Source: Pseudomonadota bacterium (GTDB taxonomy: Bacteria; Desulfobacterota; Binatia; Binatales; Binataceae). Taken from it: DNA of 64,000 bases. The number at the start of each line of letters is the position of its first letter. The stretch's first letter is position 1. The notes beneath the pieces were generated by a model. It had not been told where the DNA came from, ran no database searches, and saw only the letters and a program-made list of their open reading frames with translations. Position numbers and translations under genes: made by a program. Location of the stretch: the NCBI GenBank assembly GCA_021324855.1, contig JAJPIG010000024.1, positions 1 through 64,000 on the forward strand. The letters run 5' to 3'. This document shows positions 38,044-47,648 of the stretch, one piece after another.

Positions 38044-38451
38044 TTAGCTCCCGTGGGCATGGGCGTAGCGGGCGTCGACTGCCTCGCGGATCTGATCGAT
38101 CGATTTGCCCTCGTCGGCCATCCTTCCTGCCATCAGCGCTTCGCCCAGACAAATCGGGCAGGTGGTTGCGTGGCGATCGCGATAGCAATCGAGGAGGCTG
38201 CGATGGCCGACCTCACGGTCGCATCCGCAGTAGCAGTGCAGTTGTATCAGAAGCGCGGGGTGGCGCTCGGCAATGACGTAGGCTTGGTGCACATCGCCCT
38301 GGAACAGCGCCGGATCGAGCGTCGTTCGCTCGCTTGCCGTAGTCGGGCAGCAGGCGCCGTTTTCAGAGCCGGCCGGGATTCGAGTCAACATTATGTAAGT
38401 CGCGAGCGTTACGACGACCGCGAGCGAAGCGACGATGATTACCTTGCGCAT
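38044..38451 (-). CDS. PCYCGC-type cysteine-rich membrane-anchored protein
   Basis: A 135-residue protein with an N-terminal helix (VIIVASLAVVVTLATYIML). The body has the family motif HCYCGCDREVGHRSLLDCY, then TTCPICLGEA. The Cys/His pattern of PCYCGC proteins is thought to bind a metal, perhaps copper or zinc, but this is unproven. A second CC pair (GACCPTTA) lies near the membrane. It is the first gene of the PCYCGC-DedA-kinase-regulator operon, so a periplasmic metal or redox signal to the kinase is a testable idea. Confidence 0.8.
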   Translation of the reverse strand: MRKVIIVASLAVVVTLATYIMLTRIPAGSENGACCPTTASERTTLDPALFQGDVHQAYVIAERHPALLIQLHCYCGCDREVGHRSLLDCYRDRHATTCPICLGEALMAGRMADEGKSIDQIREAVDARYAHAHGS

Positions 38452-38538
38452 ACCGCAGTCCGGCGTTCAGCCGGCCCCGTCCCGAAAAATGTTTCAACTG
38501 GCGAGCGCGATTCCATGCCGCCAGACCGTCCCGCCATC

Positions 38539-39096
38539 TTACTTGCCCTTGCCCGGAAGCGAAACAGACCCCGAAAAGAGGGTTAGCGGATGATTGATCG
38601 CTCGACGGAGATTGCAGGACGTGGCGATCGGCGCGATGCGGCTGAGGTCGCCGGCGATCGCGCTGAATTCCTCGAGCCCGGGTTCAGTACCGAAAATCCT
38701 ATCCCAGAGCGAAGTGGTAACGCCGAGGCATCGATCGGGAAACGCGAAGTGATGCGCAAGATGGCGGGTTCGCAGCCCGACCTCCCATCGCGTGGCCGGA
38801 GGCTTGAAATGCAGCCGATAATGAAGCGTCTCATACGCGGCAAAGCCCGCCATCAGTCCGCAGACCGAGTACATCGCAGGCGTCATTCCGTAAACCACCA
38901 GCAGCGTCCCGATGATCGCGGCGACGGGTATCCAGGCGCCGACTGCGAACACTGCGCTGGCGTCGCGATGATGCACCTGATGGAGCGGAGTTACGAAGGT
39001 AACGAACCGATGGCTCATCCAGCCGTGGACGGCGTACTCAACGAAGGTCCAGGCGAACGCCCCGGCCGCGAACAGAATTAACTTCACGACCATCAT
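38539..39096 (-). CDS. Fatty-acid hydroxylase / sterol desaturase superfamily protein
   Basis: A 185-residue membrane protein with the di-iron histidine motifs HGWMSH, HQVHHRD and HYRLHF plus RHLAHHFAF, and several hydrophobic segments. This superfamily hydroxylates lipids using O2 and a diiron site, including fatty-acid, carotene and sterol hydroxylases. The substrate is unknown. The start ATG at 39096 gives a clean first helix. It follows the MetE-like gene by about 50 bases, possibly on the same transcript. Confidence 0.87.
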   Translation of the reverse strand: MMVVKLILFAAGAFAWTFVEYAVHGWMSHRFVTFVTPLHQVHHRDASAVFAVGAWIPVAAIIGTLLVVYGMTPAMYSVCGLMAGFAAYETLHYRLHFKPPATRWEVGLRTRHLAHHFAFPDRCLGVTTSLWDRIFGTEPGLEEFSAIAGDLSRIAPIATSCNLRRAINHPLTLFSGSVSLPGKGK

Positions 39097-39147
39097 GCGA
39101 TCGTAGGCGGCAAATTGATGCCGGGCAATCGCTGCCGATGCGCCGAA

Positions 39148-40221
39148 TTATTTGACCACCTGATGCAGTATCTCGACAGCTTTCCGATGCTCCTGCAGCA
39201 GGGTCGGCACTTCGTTCGGCTGATGCCGTCCGAAGCCGCATGGCGCGGCTAATCCGAACTGCGGTAGGTACTGCCGCGTGATCTCGAGCCGCTTTCTGAA
39301 TCGGTTCAGATCGCCCATGGCGTGAATTGAGCCGAGGTAGACCCTGGAGCCGCCGACCTGCAGGTCTTTGAGCGGGGCGTAATAACTCTCGTCAAGTGTG
39401 TCGAGCGTCGGGATGTGGACGAAGTCGACTCTTCGTCCCGATCGCGCGACCAACTCGTTCGCGAACTTCACCGCCATGGATAGGTTCTTGGGACTGACCA
39501 TCGGCCAGCCGCCCAGCGTCCCGTAACAGAGGTGATATCCGACCATGACTTCCTTCGGGATGGACGGCGTGAGATGCGCCGCGGGAGCCGCGTTGCGATC
39601 CAGCATGTTAGTCTTCGGAGTCCAGGGCAAGTCCGCCTCGAGGTCCATCACTTCGACGCAACAGTCCCATGAGATCGCCAGGTCGGAAGGCGGAATCTTC
39701 TCGCACATCTTGGCAATCTCGGCGCTCATCGCCGCTTCGAAGCCGGGCTTGATGCGCGGGTAATCGGCGGGATCGTGAAAGAAGACATCGATCGCGCTAT
39801 TGGTCAGGGGCAGCGAGACCTGGAAGCGGACGTTGTGCGGAATCACGCCCTCCTTGCGCAGAGTCTTGAAGACGAAGTACGAGGTGATGGCATCTTTGGC
39901 ATAACCGAGGCGCCATCCGGGCTCGCCGAATTTAACCTCCTGGACGCCGGGCCTGACTTTGAATTCCCACAATTCTTCGCGCACGGCAGGCTTCCACTTC
40001 TCGACTCCGTTCGCATCGCGGGGCGGACGTTTCACGGTTTCGATGTCGGGATGCCCGTGGAAGACGCGATAGGCGAGCATGTTAATCCACCAGATGCGTT
40101 CGTCGGTTTCGCCATCGGGAATTGCCGGCAGGTATTCACCGATTGCCCGCCCGCAGCTTTCGAAGACCTCTTCGGGGGTTTCCAAAGGCACGCTTCCGAC
40201 CAACAGCAGATCCTGAGCCAT
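39148..40221 (-). CDS. MetE/epoxyalkane-CoM-transferase-like zinc protein
   Basis: A 357-residue barrel of the UROD/MetE superfamily. Zinc-site features are HLCYGTLGG (His-x-Cys) and a final PCGFGRHQ cysteine. The N-terminus MAQDLLLVGSVPLETPEEVF (G-S-x-P) is typical of cobalamin-independent methionine synthase relatives. It lacks the N-terminal half of MetE, so full methionine synthesis is unlikely. It may transfer a methyl or coenzyme thiol group. A good promoter lies just upstream. A distant paralogue is at 55225. Confidence 0.7.
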   Translation of the reverse strand: MAQDLLLVGSVPLETPEEVFESCGRAIGEYLPAIPDGETDERIWWINMLAYRVFHGHPDIETVKRPPRDANGVEKWKPAVREELWEFKVRPGVQEVKFGEPGWRLGYAKDAITSYFVFKTLRKEGVIPHNVRFQVSLPLTNSAIDVFFHDPADYPRIKPGFEAAMSAEIAKMCEKIPPSDLAISWDCCVEVMDLEADLPWTPKTNMLDRNAAPAAHLTPSIPKEVMVGYHLCYGTLGGWPMVSPKNLSMAVKFANELVARSGRRVDFVHIPTLDTLDESYYAPLKDLQVGGSRVYLGSIHAMGDLNRFRKRLEITRQYLPQFGLAAPCGFGRHQPNEVPTLLQEHRKAVEILHQVVK

Positions 40222-40256
40222 AACCTGCTCTCCTGACCGGTTGGGGTTATGGCGGA

Positions 40257-40284
40257 CTTATAGAACAGTGACCGATTTAATCAA
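40257..40284 (-). promoter_or_regulatory. Sigma-70-type promoter for the MetE-like gene
   Basis: On the minus strand TTGATT (40284-40279), a 16-base spacer and TATAAG (40262-40257) lie 36 bases before the ATG at 40221. The hexamers are close to consensus. Confidence 0.6.
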
Positions 40285-40562
40285 CCTTGATGAGCCGCAT
40301 CGCGAATCGAACGCGAACGTGTCCCACTCTCTTCCCCCGTCTTCGATGACAATCAACTGAAGTTCCGCGAGTCTGATATAGGCGCGTAGTGAAGTCAGCA
40401 CGGAGTGGCAAAAGACCGAAAGGGATTCTATGGCCCGGTGGTCTTGTCGCAAGTTTTCTGGTTAATTGGATCGCATAGCTCGGCAATCGACTCTCGGGTT
40501 GAGGCTTGGCGGTCGAATCCAGTAAATTTGCCTGGATCACAGAGATTCGCTTGAATTTCGGC

Positions 40563-40576
40563 GACGTTAAAACGTC
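40563..40576. promoter_or_regulatory. Palindrome upstream of the Do protease gene
   Basis: GACGTTAAAACGTC is a perfect 14-base inverted repeat (arms of six, AA centre), 74 bases before the htrA-type start. It is followed by TATTAT (40581-40586). It may be a stress-regulator site. The 429-base gap 40222-40650 holds this, the minus-strand promoter, and no gene I can support. Confidence 0.35.
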
Positions 40577-40650
40577 CGATTATTATAGGTTCTTGGATAC
40601 AGGGCCAGCTTTGGCATACGTCAAGTTCCGTATCGATTCCAGGAGGATCC

Positions 40651-42255
40651 ATGGCTAAGAAAATCGTCGCCGTGCTCGGCGGCGTGCTGCTCGGTATTGT
40701 AATCGCTTTTGCGCGAGCCGGCGCGTTCCCGTTCTGGGGGGCGTCTTCGTCGCCATCAGCCAACGGCAAGCCGGATACCTCGGCTGCCGCGCCGACTAAA
40801 CCTGCCGCTCCTGCCCCTGCGCCTGCCCCCGCCGGTCAGCCGGAGCCTCCGCCCCCCGCGGTTGTCGCCAAGGGTGGTATTCCGATTCCGTCGTTTGCGC
40901 CCCTGGTCAAGCGCGTGATGCCCACCGTAGTCAACGTCAGCGTCGTGCAGGAAGTGAAAACCAGCGGGATGCCGTTTCCGTTCGCGGGCCCTGAAGGTCC
41001 GGGCGGACCTGGCGAGGGCGGGAACGGTCCGGAGCAGGGTCCATTCGGTGGACCCGGCGATCCCTTTGAGCAGTTCCGCCATTTCTTTGGTGAGATTCCC
41101 CATAACTTCAAGCAGCACGGCCTCGGCTCGGGCGTGATCGTGTCGCCCGACGGCTACATCCTGACCAACAACCATGTGGTCGGCGATGCGACCGAAATCC
41201 GGGTGCGGCTCAGCGATCAACGCGAATTCAAAGCCAAGGTGATCGGCAAGGACGAAAAGACCGACCTCGCCTTGATCAAGATCGATGCGAAGGATCCGCT
41301 CCCTTATGCAACGCTCGGCAACTCCGATAGTACTGAGGTAGGCGACTGGGTAATCGCGATCGGCAATCCGTTCGGTTTCTCGCTGACGGTCACTTCCGGA
41401 ATTGTGAGCGCCAAGGGGCGCGCCCTCGGCGGCAACTACGATAACTACATCCAGACCGACGCCTCGATTAACCCCGGCAACTCCGGGGGCCCGCTGTTCA
41501 ACACCGAGGGCAAGGTAATCGGCATCAACACCGCCATCTACAGCAACACGGGAACCAATGCCGGCATCGGCTTCGCCATCCCGATCGACCTCGCCAAGGA
41601 CATCATGGACCAGCTCAAGGAGCATGGGCATGTGATCCGCGGCTGGCTCGGCGTTGAGATCCAGGAAGTGACTCCTGACCTTGCCCAGTCCTTCAGCCTC
41701 GCGAAGCCGGAGGGTGCGTTGGTTGCGAGCGTGGTCGAGGATGGACCGGCGGCGAAAGCCGGCGTGAAACGTGGCGACATCATTTTGAAGTTCAATGGCC
41801 GCCCCGTGCCCGATGAGCATCATCTGCCCGAAATGGTCGCGCAGACTCCAATTAACGGCACCGTTCCGCTGGAGATCCTGCGCGACGGCAAAAAGATGAC
41901 GCTTGACGTCAAGATCGGTGAGCTCAAGGAAACCAAGCTTGCCAGCGCCAAGAGCGAAGAGTCCAACAACAACTGGGGCTTGCAGGTGCAGGCGCTCACG
42001 CCCGAGATTGCGCAGCAGCTCAATCTGAAGTTGTCAAAGGGCGTAGTGGTTCGCGGTGTGACGCCCGATACGCCGGGCGCCGATGCCGGCATTCAGCCCG
42101 GCGACGTCGTGCTCGAAGTGAACCATCGCAAGATCGATTCGGTCGACGAGTTTTTGAGCGAGGCGAAATCGGCCAAGAGCTCGAACAAGCCGGCGCTGCT
42201 GCTGGTGCAACGCGGCGATGCGACGCTGTACACCGTGATCAAGCCCGAAAGCTGA
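40651..42255 (+). CDS. degP: Do/HtrA-type periplasmic serine protease
   Basis: A 534-residue exported protease. The N-terminal helix ([17 protein letters not shown]) is followed by a Pro/Ala-rich linker, the trypsin-like domain with His in NNHVVGD, Asp in [10 protein letters not shown] and Ser in GNSGGPL, and two PDZ domains ([20 protein letters not shown] and [19 protein letters not shown]). It degrades or refolds misfolded envelope proteins. AGGAGG precedes the ATG. A Gly/Pro-rich loop (residues about 107-135) in the protease domain is longer than usual. Terminator after the stop. DegP, DegQ and DegS-like paralogues cannot be told apart here. Confidence 0.93.
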   Translation: MAKKIVAVLGGVLLGIVIAFARAGAFPFWGASSSPSANGKPDTSAAAPTKPAAPAPAPAPAGQPEPPPPAVVAKGGIPIPSFAPLVKRVMPTVVNVSVVQEVKTSGMPFPFAGPEGPGGPGEGGNGPEQGPFGGPGDPFEQFRHFFGEIPHNFKQHGLGSGVIVSPDGYILTNNHVVGDATEIRVRLSDQREFKAKVIGKDEKTDLALIKIDAKDPLPYATLGNSDSTEVGDWVIAIGNPFGFSLTVTSGIVSAKGRALGGNYDNYIQTDASINPGNSGGPLFNTEGKVIGINTAIYSNTGTNAGIGFAIPIDLAKDIMDQLKEHGHVIRGWLGVEIQEVTPDLAQSFSLAKPEGALVASVVEDGPAAKAGVKRGDIILKFNGRPVPDEHHLPEMVAQTPINGTVPLEILRDGKKMTLDVKIGELKETKLASAKSEESNNNWGLQVQALTPEIAQQLNLKLSKGVVVRGVTPDTPGADAGIQPGDVVLEVNHRKIDSVDEFLSEAKSAKSSNKPALLLVQRGDATLYTVIKPES

Positions 42256-42273
42256 TCCGAGGCTTGTGAACCC

Positions 42274-42307
42274 GGCGCGGAGGAAGCGAGGTTCGTTCCT
42301 CCGCGCC
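42274..42307 (+). terminator. Hairpin after the Do protease gene
   Basis: GGCGCGGAGGAA (42274-42285) and TTCCTCCGCGCC (42296-42307) form a perfect 12-base-pair stem with a ten-base loop. There is no long T-tract after it, so it may act with Rho or as a 3' stabiliser. Confidence 0.6.
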
Positions 42308-42344
42308 GCGCTTCAACGACCTTTCAGACACTGAATCCAGAGCG

Positions 42345-43568
42345 ATGACCCGGCTCACGGAGCGATGTGACGTGATCATCGCCGGGGCCGGACCCGCCGG
42401 TCTTGCCAGCGCGCTGTTCCTGCTCGATCGCAGACCCACGCTCGCTGGCCGAGTGATCGCGCTCGAAAAGGCGCATCATCCGCGGCCCAAGGTCTGCGCC
42501 GGCGGCCTGATTCCGAAAGCCATCGCGACGCTCGATGAACTCGGCATCGACGTCGATGTCCCGGCCGTGCGTGTGACGGCGGGCAGCGCGCGCACCGAGA
42601 TCGGTACGGTCGACATTCCACGCGGAGAGGTGCTCTGCACGATCGTCCGGCGCGATCAGTTCGATGCCTCGCTTGCGGCCGCCGCGCGTCGGGCTGGTCT
42701 CCGAATCGTCGAGGATTGCCGCGTCGACGAAGTAGACGAAGTAGAGGAGGGCGGGGGCGGCGTGCGGGTCATCGGGACGCGCGGGATATTCGAAGCGCCG
42801 CTGTTGATCGGCGCGGATGGTTCGGGCAGCCGGGTGAGGCGCGCGCTCTTCGACGAGCGCCGCGGGCAGCTCGGGCACGGCTTGATGATCGACATTCCGG
42901 TGGATGCGCAGACGAGCCCCGAGTTTCGCGATCATTGCTACCGCTTCGATTTCAATTGCGTGGCGGCGGGAGTGCGCGGCTACGCTTGGTCGTTCCCGTG
43001 CCTCGTCGACGGACGACCCCACCTCAACGTTGGTGTCTACGATCAGTTCACCGACGGACGCGCGCCGACTCGCCTGATGATCGAGGAGCTGCGCAACGCT
43101 TTCCCGCAAATCAAAATTCCGAGCGAGCCACGGCGCTTCAGATCGTTTCCGATTCGATGGTTCGATGGCGGCCAGCGGTTCTCCACCCGGCACGCGATGC
43201 TGGCCGGCGATGCGGCCGGGGTCGATCCGCTGATGGGCGAGGGAATCTCGTATGCCTTCGAGCACGGCCGGCTCGTCGCCGCCGCGGCGTTGCGTTATCT
43301 CGACGGCGACTGCGGCGCGCTTGCCGATTACGATCGCGTGCTCCATCGCGGTGCGCTCGGCCGCAAACTCTCACGTTTGGCCTTCGCGGCGCGCCGCTTT
43401 TATGGTCCGCGCCATCGGTTTTACTTCCGACTCGCTCATCTGAGCGCCAAGGCGCAGCAGATCGGCGTCGACTGGTATAACGGCGCGTACAACCTTGATG
43501 AGGTTCCAGCGCGACGCTTGATCGCGCGATGGGCGCGCGCGGTTCTGATGCGCGAGCCGGTAAGATAG
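42345..43568 (+). CDS. Geranylgeranyl-reductase-type FAD-dependent oxidoreductase
   Basis: A 407-residue flavoprotein. CDVIIAGAGPAGLASALFL is the Rossmann ADP-binding motif; KVCAGGLIPKA and GADGSGSRVRRALFD follow, and GDAAGVDPLMGEGISYAFEHGRL is the second FAD motif. The family reduces isoprenoid double bonds (chlorophyll, archaeal-type lipids, menaquinone chains) or acts as an epoxidase. A role on quinone or carotenoid chains is plausible, but no biosynthetic genes are adjacent. It follows the protease by 89 bases across a hairpin. Confidence 0.83.
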   Translation: MTRLTERCDVIIAGAGPAGLASALFLLDRRPTLAGRVIALEKAHHPRPKVCAGGLIPKAIATLDELGIDVDVPAVRVTAGSARTEIGTVDIPRGEVLCTIVRRDQFDASLAAAARRAGLRIVEDCRVDEVDEVEEGGGGVRVIGTRGIFEAPLLIGADGSGSRVRRALFDERRGQLGHGLMIDIPVDAQTSPEFRDHCYRFDFNCVAAGVRGYAWSFPCLVDGRPHLNVGVYDQFTDGRAPTRLMIEELRNAFPQIKIPSEPRRFRSFPIRWFDGGQRFSTRHAMLAGDAAGVDPLMGEGISYAFEHGRLVAAAALRYLDGDCGALADYDRVLHRGALGRKLSRLAFAARRFYGPRHRFYFRLAHLSAKAQQIGVDWYNGAYNLDEVPARRLIARWARAVLMREPVR

Positions 43569-43638
43569 GATCCAAAGCCCGAAGCGAGTAGATTGCCGGT
43601 TATCTGTGGGGAGGGGAGATGGCGGACGGCGTCCGCCG

Positions 43639-43926
43639 ATGGATGTCATTATGGCCAAGCGGCGTGGTCGCAAGCGGGGGCGAAGCCTCGGCGTGCGGCT
43701 CATCCTGATTATCGCGCTGATGCTGATGATCGCGGGCTTTCTCACGCGCCGGATGCTGATGCCGGTCGGTTATCGCGGTTTCCATCGTTCCGCTTCGAGC
43801 CGCTTAAGCGCCGATGATTCGAGCCCGTCTGCCGAACCGGCATCGGGCAATAACGCGACCGGCGAGCAGCTCGACGATGCGGAGCGCGCCGAACTCAACC
43901 GGATCATCCGCAAAAAGGCGCGCTAG
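43639..43926 (+). CDS. Small basic membrane protein, unknown
   Basis: A 95-residue ORF from ATG 43639 (43651 is an alternative): KRRGRKRGRSLGVRLILIIA leads into a single membrane helix, then a Ser-rich region and an acidic helix (DDAERAELNRIIRKKAR). I recognise no family. It sits six bases before the BtuF-like gene in the same direction and may be co-transcribed. Confidence 0.55.
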   Translation: MDVIMAKRRGRKRGRSLGVRLILIIALMLMIAGFLTRRMLMPVGYRGFHRSASSRLSADDSSPSAEPASGNNATGEQLDDAERAELNRIIRKKAR

Positions 43927-43932
43927 CGATCG

Positions 43933-44802
43933 ATGGCTGCGGGCGTCCAGGTCGTCGACGATCTCGGCCTGCGAGTGGGACTCGCTGCGCCGCCCGAGCG
44001 CATCGTCTCGCTGGTGCCGAGCTGGACCGAGACCCTGTTCGCGCTCGGGCTTGGTCCGCGCATCGTCGGCGTGACGCGGTTCTGTATCGAGCCGGCGCGC
44101 GAGGTCGAAGCGGTGCCGAGAATCGGCGGGACCAAGAATCCCGACATCAATGCGATCCTGAAGCTCGCGCCGGACCTGGTGATCGCCAATGCCGAAGAGA
44201 ATCGGCGCGAGGATATCGAGCGTCTGCGCGAGTCCGCAGTTAGAGTTTTCGTCACTTATCCGCGCACCGTGCCGGGCGCGGTCGAATCGATTCTGCGGCT
44301 CGGGGCCGCACTGGGCGCCGAAACCGCAGCCGCCGCACTCACGCGCAAGATCGTGATGACCGTAAGTGAGATCGAAGCCGGACTCGGCGTCTGGATGAAG
44401 CTTCGGCTGCGCGTCTTCTGTCCGGTCTGGAAGAATCCCTGGATGAGCTTCAATGCCGACACCTATGCCCACGACGTGCTGCGGATGCTCGGCTTCAACA
44501 ACATCTTCGCCGCCGCCGGCGAGCGTTACCCGCGCGTCACGCTGGAGCAGGCGCTCGAGTCGCGCCCCGATGTCGTGCTGCTACCCGATGAGCCGTACCT
44601 CTTCACCGACGACGATGTGCGCGAACTCAAAGAGACGCTGCCACCCGTGCTCGCACGGCGTGTGCTGCTGATCAGGGGCCGCGACCTGCATTGGTACGGC
44701 GTCCACATGGTGCGCGGACTGCGCGCCCTGAACCGCATCCTGTCGAAGGTACGCGCCACCTCGGGATTGAGCAGCGGTGGAGCGGTCGGCCACAAGCGAT
44801 GA
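43933..44802 (+). CDS. BtuF-like helical-backbone metal/cobalamin-binding protein
   Basis: A 289-residue class III solute-binding fold: PERIVSLVPSWTETLFALGL, then GVTRFCIEPAREVEAVPRIGGTKNPDINAILKLAPDLVIAN. These are BtuF/periplasmic-binding motifs. There is no signal peptide in this frame, so it may be cytosolic, or an upstream start has been missed. No ABC transporter genes are nearby. The 226 bases to the next gene hold nothing I can support; I looked for a B12 riboswitch and saw none. Confidence 0.75.
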   Translation: MAAGVQVVDDLGLRVGLAAPPERIVSLVPSWTETLFALGLGPRIVGVTRFCIEPAREVEAVPRIGGTKNPDINAILKLAPDLVIANAEENRREDIERLRESAVRVFVTYPRTVPGAVESILRLGAALGAETAAAALTRKIVMTVSEIEAGLGVWMKLRLRVFCPVWKNPWMSFNADTYAHDVLRMLGFNNIFAAAGERYPRVTLEQALESRPDVVLLPDEPYLFTDDDVRELKETLPPVLARRVLLIRGRDLHWYGVHMVRGLRALNRILSKVRATSGLSSGGAVGHKR

Positions 44803-45028
44803 GACATCACGCCATCGGAGTAGCACGGGTGGGCTGCTGATCCTCGCCGGTTATGGCTCAAACTTGTCGCCAAAGCCGCCTCTAGTCGCATCGCGCATCG
44901 AAGTCGCGCACAGGCGCACGTTTGTTGAACTAAGACAAGATCGTAGGGCGCCGCAATTTGCCTGCAGCGATCAAACTCTTTAGATTTCCCTTCGCGACAG
45001 CTTGCTGGTTTTTTGGCGGAGACCTTAG

Positions 45029-46231
45029 ATGGCTGCACCCCTCGATGGAATTAAGGTACTGGATCTGACACGGCTCGCGCCCGGACCGTTCTGCACGATG
45101 ATTCTGGGCGACCTTGGCGCCGAAGTTATCAAGGTCGAAGAGCCGGGACCGCCCGCTGGGCGTCGGGCGCAACAGGCCGGCACGGCAGGCGTGAAAACGC
45201 CGGCAGGTGGCTTCAGCGGCTCGCCCTTCAACGCGCTGAACCGCAATAAGAAATCGATCGGGCTGAATCTCAAGAGTCCTGCCGGCAAGCAGGTCTATCT
45301 GCGATTGGCACAGCGCGCAGACGTGATCGTCGAGGAGTTCCGCCCGGGTGTCGCCAAGCGCCTCGGAATCGATTACGAAGCGCTCGCGCCGCGCAATCGG
45401 CGGCTGATCTATTGCGCGATTACCGGCTACGGCCAGACCGGGCCATATCGCGAAATCGTTGGGCACGACCTCAATTACATCGGTACCTCGGGGCTACTGT
45501 CGTTCCTCGGACGCCGGAACGAGCCGCCGACCATCCCGCACAATCTCGTCGCCGACTATGCGGGCGGCGGGATGCACGGCGCTATCGGCATTCTGGCAGC
45601 GCTGGTGGCGCGCAATGCCACTGGTCAGGGACAGTACGTCGACATCTCGATGCTTGACGGCAGCATCGCACTGCTCGCGCAAACCTTCTCGACCTTCTTC
45701 GCCACCGGCAAGGCTCCCGTACGCGGCGAGACGATGTTCGATGGCGGCGTCCCGAACTACAACTTCTATCGCACAAAGGACGGCAAATACGTGACCATCG
45801 CGGCGCTTGAGCCGTGGTTTTTCGCCAACCTGTGCAAGGCGCTGGGACGCGAGGATCTGATCGAGCACGAGTTCAATCCTGCCATGCGCGACGAAGTCAA
45901 AAAATGCTTCGAGGCGGCGTTTCTGACCCGCACGCGCGATGAATGGTTCGACATCCTCTCCAAGAGCGACGTTTGCGTCGGCCGGCTGCTCGAACTCGAA
46001 GAAGTTCCGAACGATCCGCAGGTGCGGGCGCGCAACATGATTGTGGAGCTCCATACCCCCGCGGGGGAGAAAGTCCGCCAGGTTGGAGTCTCGATCAAAC
46101 TCTCGGAAACCCCCGGCGAGATTCGCTCGCTCGCCCCCGCGCTTGGACAGCATACCGATGAAATCCTCACCAGACTGGGCTATCCGCCCGAGACCATCAA
46201 GAAATGGCGCGAAGAAGGCGCGATCAAGTAG
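45029..46231 (+). CDS. CaiB/BaiF family CoA-transferase (class III)
   Basis: A 400-residue enzyme. IKVLDLTRLAPGPFCTMILGDLGAEVIKVE is the family N-terminus; KSIGLNLKSPAGKQVYL follows, and the active-site Asp lies in VADYAGGGMHGAIGILAAL. It moves CoA between acyl-CoA and free carboxylic acids (family III). The substrate is not predictable from sequence. It stands 33 bases upstream of the class-III aminotransferase and probably begins the run to the ClC transporter. Confidence 0.92.
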   Translation: MAAPLDGIKVLDLTRLAPGPFCTMILGDLGAEVIKVEEPGPPAGRRAQQAGTAGVKTPAGGFSGSPFNALNRNKKSIGLNLKSPAGKQVYLRLAQRADVIVEEFRPGVAKRLGIDYEALAPRNRRLIYCAITGYGQTGPYREIVGHDLNYIGTSGLLSFLGRRNEPPTIPHNLVADYAGGGMHGAIGILAALVARNATGQGQYVDISMLDGSIALLAQTFSTFFATGKAPVRGETMFDGGVPNYNFYRTKDGKYVTIAALEPWFFANLCKALGREDLIEHEFNPAMRDEVKKCFEAAFLTRTRDEWFDILSKSDVCVGRLLELEEVPNDPQVRARNMIVELHTPAGEKVRQVGVSIKLSETPGEIRSLAPALGQHTDEILTRLGYPPETIKKWREEGAIK

Positions 46232-46263
46232 CAGCGATGCGGGCAAACGCTTAGGATCGTCGG

Positions 46264-47586
46264 ATGCCTGACACAACTGAGCCGCTCTTTTTCAAGAGTC
46301 CGTTCGATCTGTTCATCGATCACGCCGAGGGGGCGTACCTCTATACGCGCGATGGACGCAAGATTCTTGATGCCGGCGGCGGCGCCGTGGTCGTGCATAT
46401 CGGCCAGGGTCGCGAGGAGATGGCCCGCGTCGCGGCCGATGTCGTGAGCCGCATCAATTACATTGTGCCGGTGTTCGATTCTGCCGAGCGCACCGCGCTC
46501 GTGGAACGGCTCAAGCGATGGACGCCGCCCGGGCTCACGCGCTTCTATTTCACGAGCGGCGGCTCGGAGGCGATCGAATCGGCGATTAAGTTTGCGCTTT
46601 TATGTCAGAAGACGCGCGGACGCGGCACGCGGACGAAGATCATCTCGCGCCAGTTTTCGTATCACGGCAACACGCTCGGCGCGCTTTCTGCGGGCCATAA
46701 TCTTCGGCGCAAGGATTACGAGGCGGTCCTTATTGATTGGCCGAAAATTCCGCCGAGCTTCTGTTACCGATGCCCGTGGGGAAAAACTTACCCCGGCTGC
46801 GATATCGATTGTGCGAACGCGCTCGAAGCCGAAATCCTCAAGCAGGGACCCGACACCGTGGCGGCGTTTCTCGCGGAGCCGATGATGGGATCCTCGGGCG
46901 GCTCGGTGGCGCCGGTGAAGGAGTACTGGCCGCGTATCGCCGAGATCTGCCGGCGCTACGATGTGCTGCTGATTGCCGACGAGGTGATGACCGGCTTCGG
47001 ACGCACCGGCCGCCGCTTCGGCGTCGATCATTGGGACATCAGGCCGGACATCCTTGTCGGCGGCAAGGGCCTGACCGGCGGTTACATGCCGATGGGGATG
47101 GTTGCGGCCGATGCGACGCTGGTAGAGCAATGCGAGCGGGCGGGCGCCGACTTCATGTTCTTCACCTACAGTAATCATCCGCTGGCCTGCGCACTGGCGA
47201 ACAAGGCGCTCGAAATCATGGAGCGCGAACGGCTGGTCGAGCGTGCGGCGACGGTGGGCGCGCGGATGGGAGCGCGGCTCAAAGAGGATCTGTCGGGTCA
47301 TCCGATGGTCGGCGACATCCGCGGCATCGGGATGTTCTGGTCGATCGAGATGGTGCGTGAGCGCGGTTCGAAGATCCCGTATCCGCCGGACCAGCGCGTC
47401 ACTATGCGGGTAATCGACGCGGCGCTCGAACAGGGGCTTTTTGTCTATCCATCGCGCGGGATGGCGGGGCCTGCCGGCGGCGACGCGGTCATGATCACGC
47501 CGCCGTTCGTCATCGGCGACGATGAAATCGCATTCATCACGCGGACCCTGCGAACGGCCTTCGATACGGTGATGGCGTCGCTGTAG
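46264..47586 (+). CDS. Class-III aminotransferase (PLP, omega-type)
   Basis: A 440-residue enzyme of the ornithine/beta-alanine-aminotransferase subgroup. YFTSGGSEAIESAIKFALL, ADEVMTGFGRTGRRFGVDHW, and the Lys in VGGKGLTGGYMPMGM (PLP attachment) are diagnostic. The amino acceptor and donor are not known; similar enzymes act on omega-amino acids or taurine. Its position after a CoA-transferase and before a hydrolase suggests catabolism of an amine or amide. Confidence 0.88.
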   Translation: MPDTTEPLFFKSPFDLFIDHAEGAYLYTRDGRKILDAGGGAVVVHIGQGREEMARVAADVVSRINYIVPVFDSAERTALVERLKRWTPPGLTRFYFTSGGSEAIESAIKFALLCQKTRGRGTRTKIISRQFSYHGNTLGALSAGHNLRRKDYEAVLIDWPKIPPSFCYRCPWGKTYPGCDIDCANALEAEILKQGPDTVAAFLAEPMMGSSGGSVAPVKEYWPRIAEICRRYDVLLIADEVMTGFGRTGRRFGVDHWDIRPDILVGGKGLTGGYMPMGMVAADATLVEQCERAGADFMFFTYSNHPLACALANKALEIMERERLVERAATVGARMGARLKEDLSGHPMVGDIRGIGMFWSIEMVRERGSKIPYPPDQRVTMRVIDAALEQGLFVYPSRGMAGPAGGDAVMITPPFVIGDDEIAFITRTLRTAFDTVMASL

Positions 47587-47648
47587 ACCGACGCCTGCCG
47601 GCGCCGTATCTGATAATCTCGGCCGGCGGCTGGCCCGCGAAGCAAGCG

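Noticed and set aside
44803-45028. Cobalamin riboswitch next to the BtuF-like gene
   Set aside because: No B12-box-like sequence or conserved core could be identified in the spacer on either strand.
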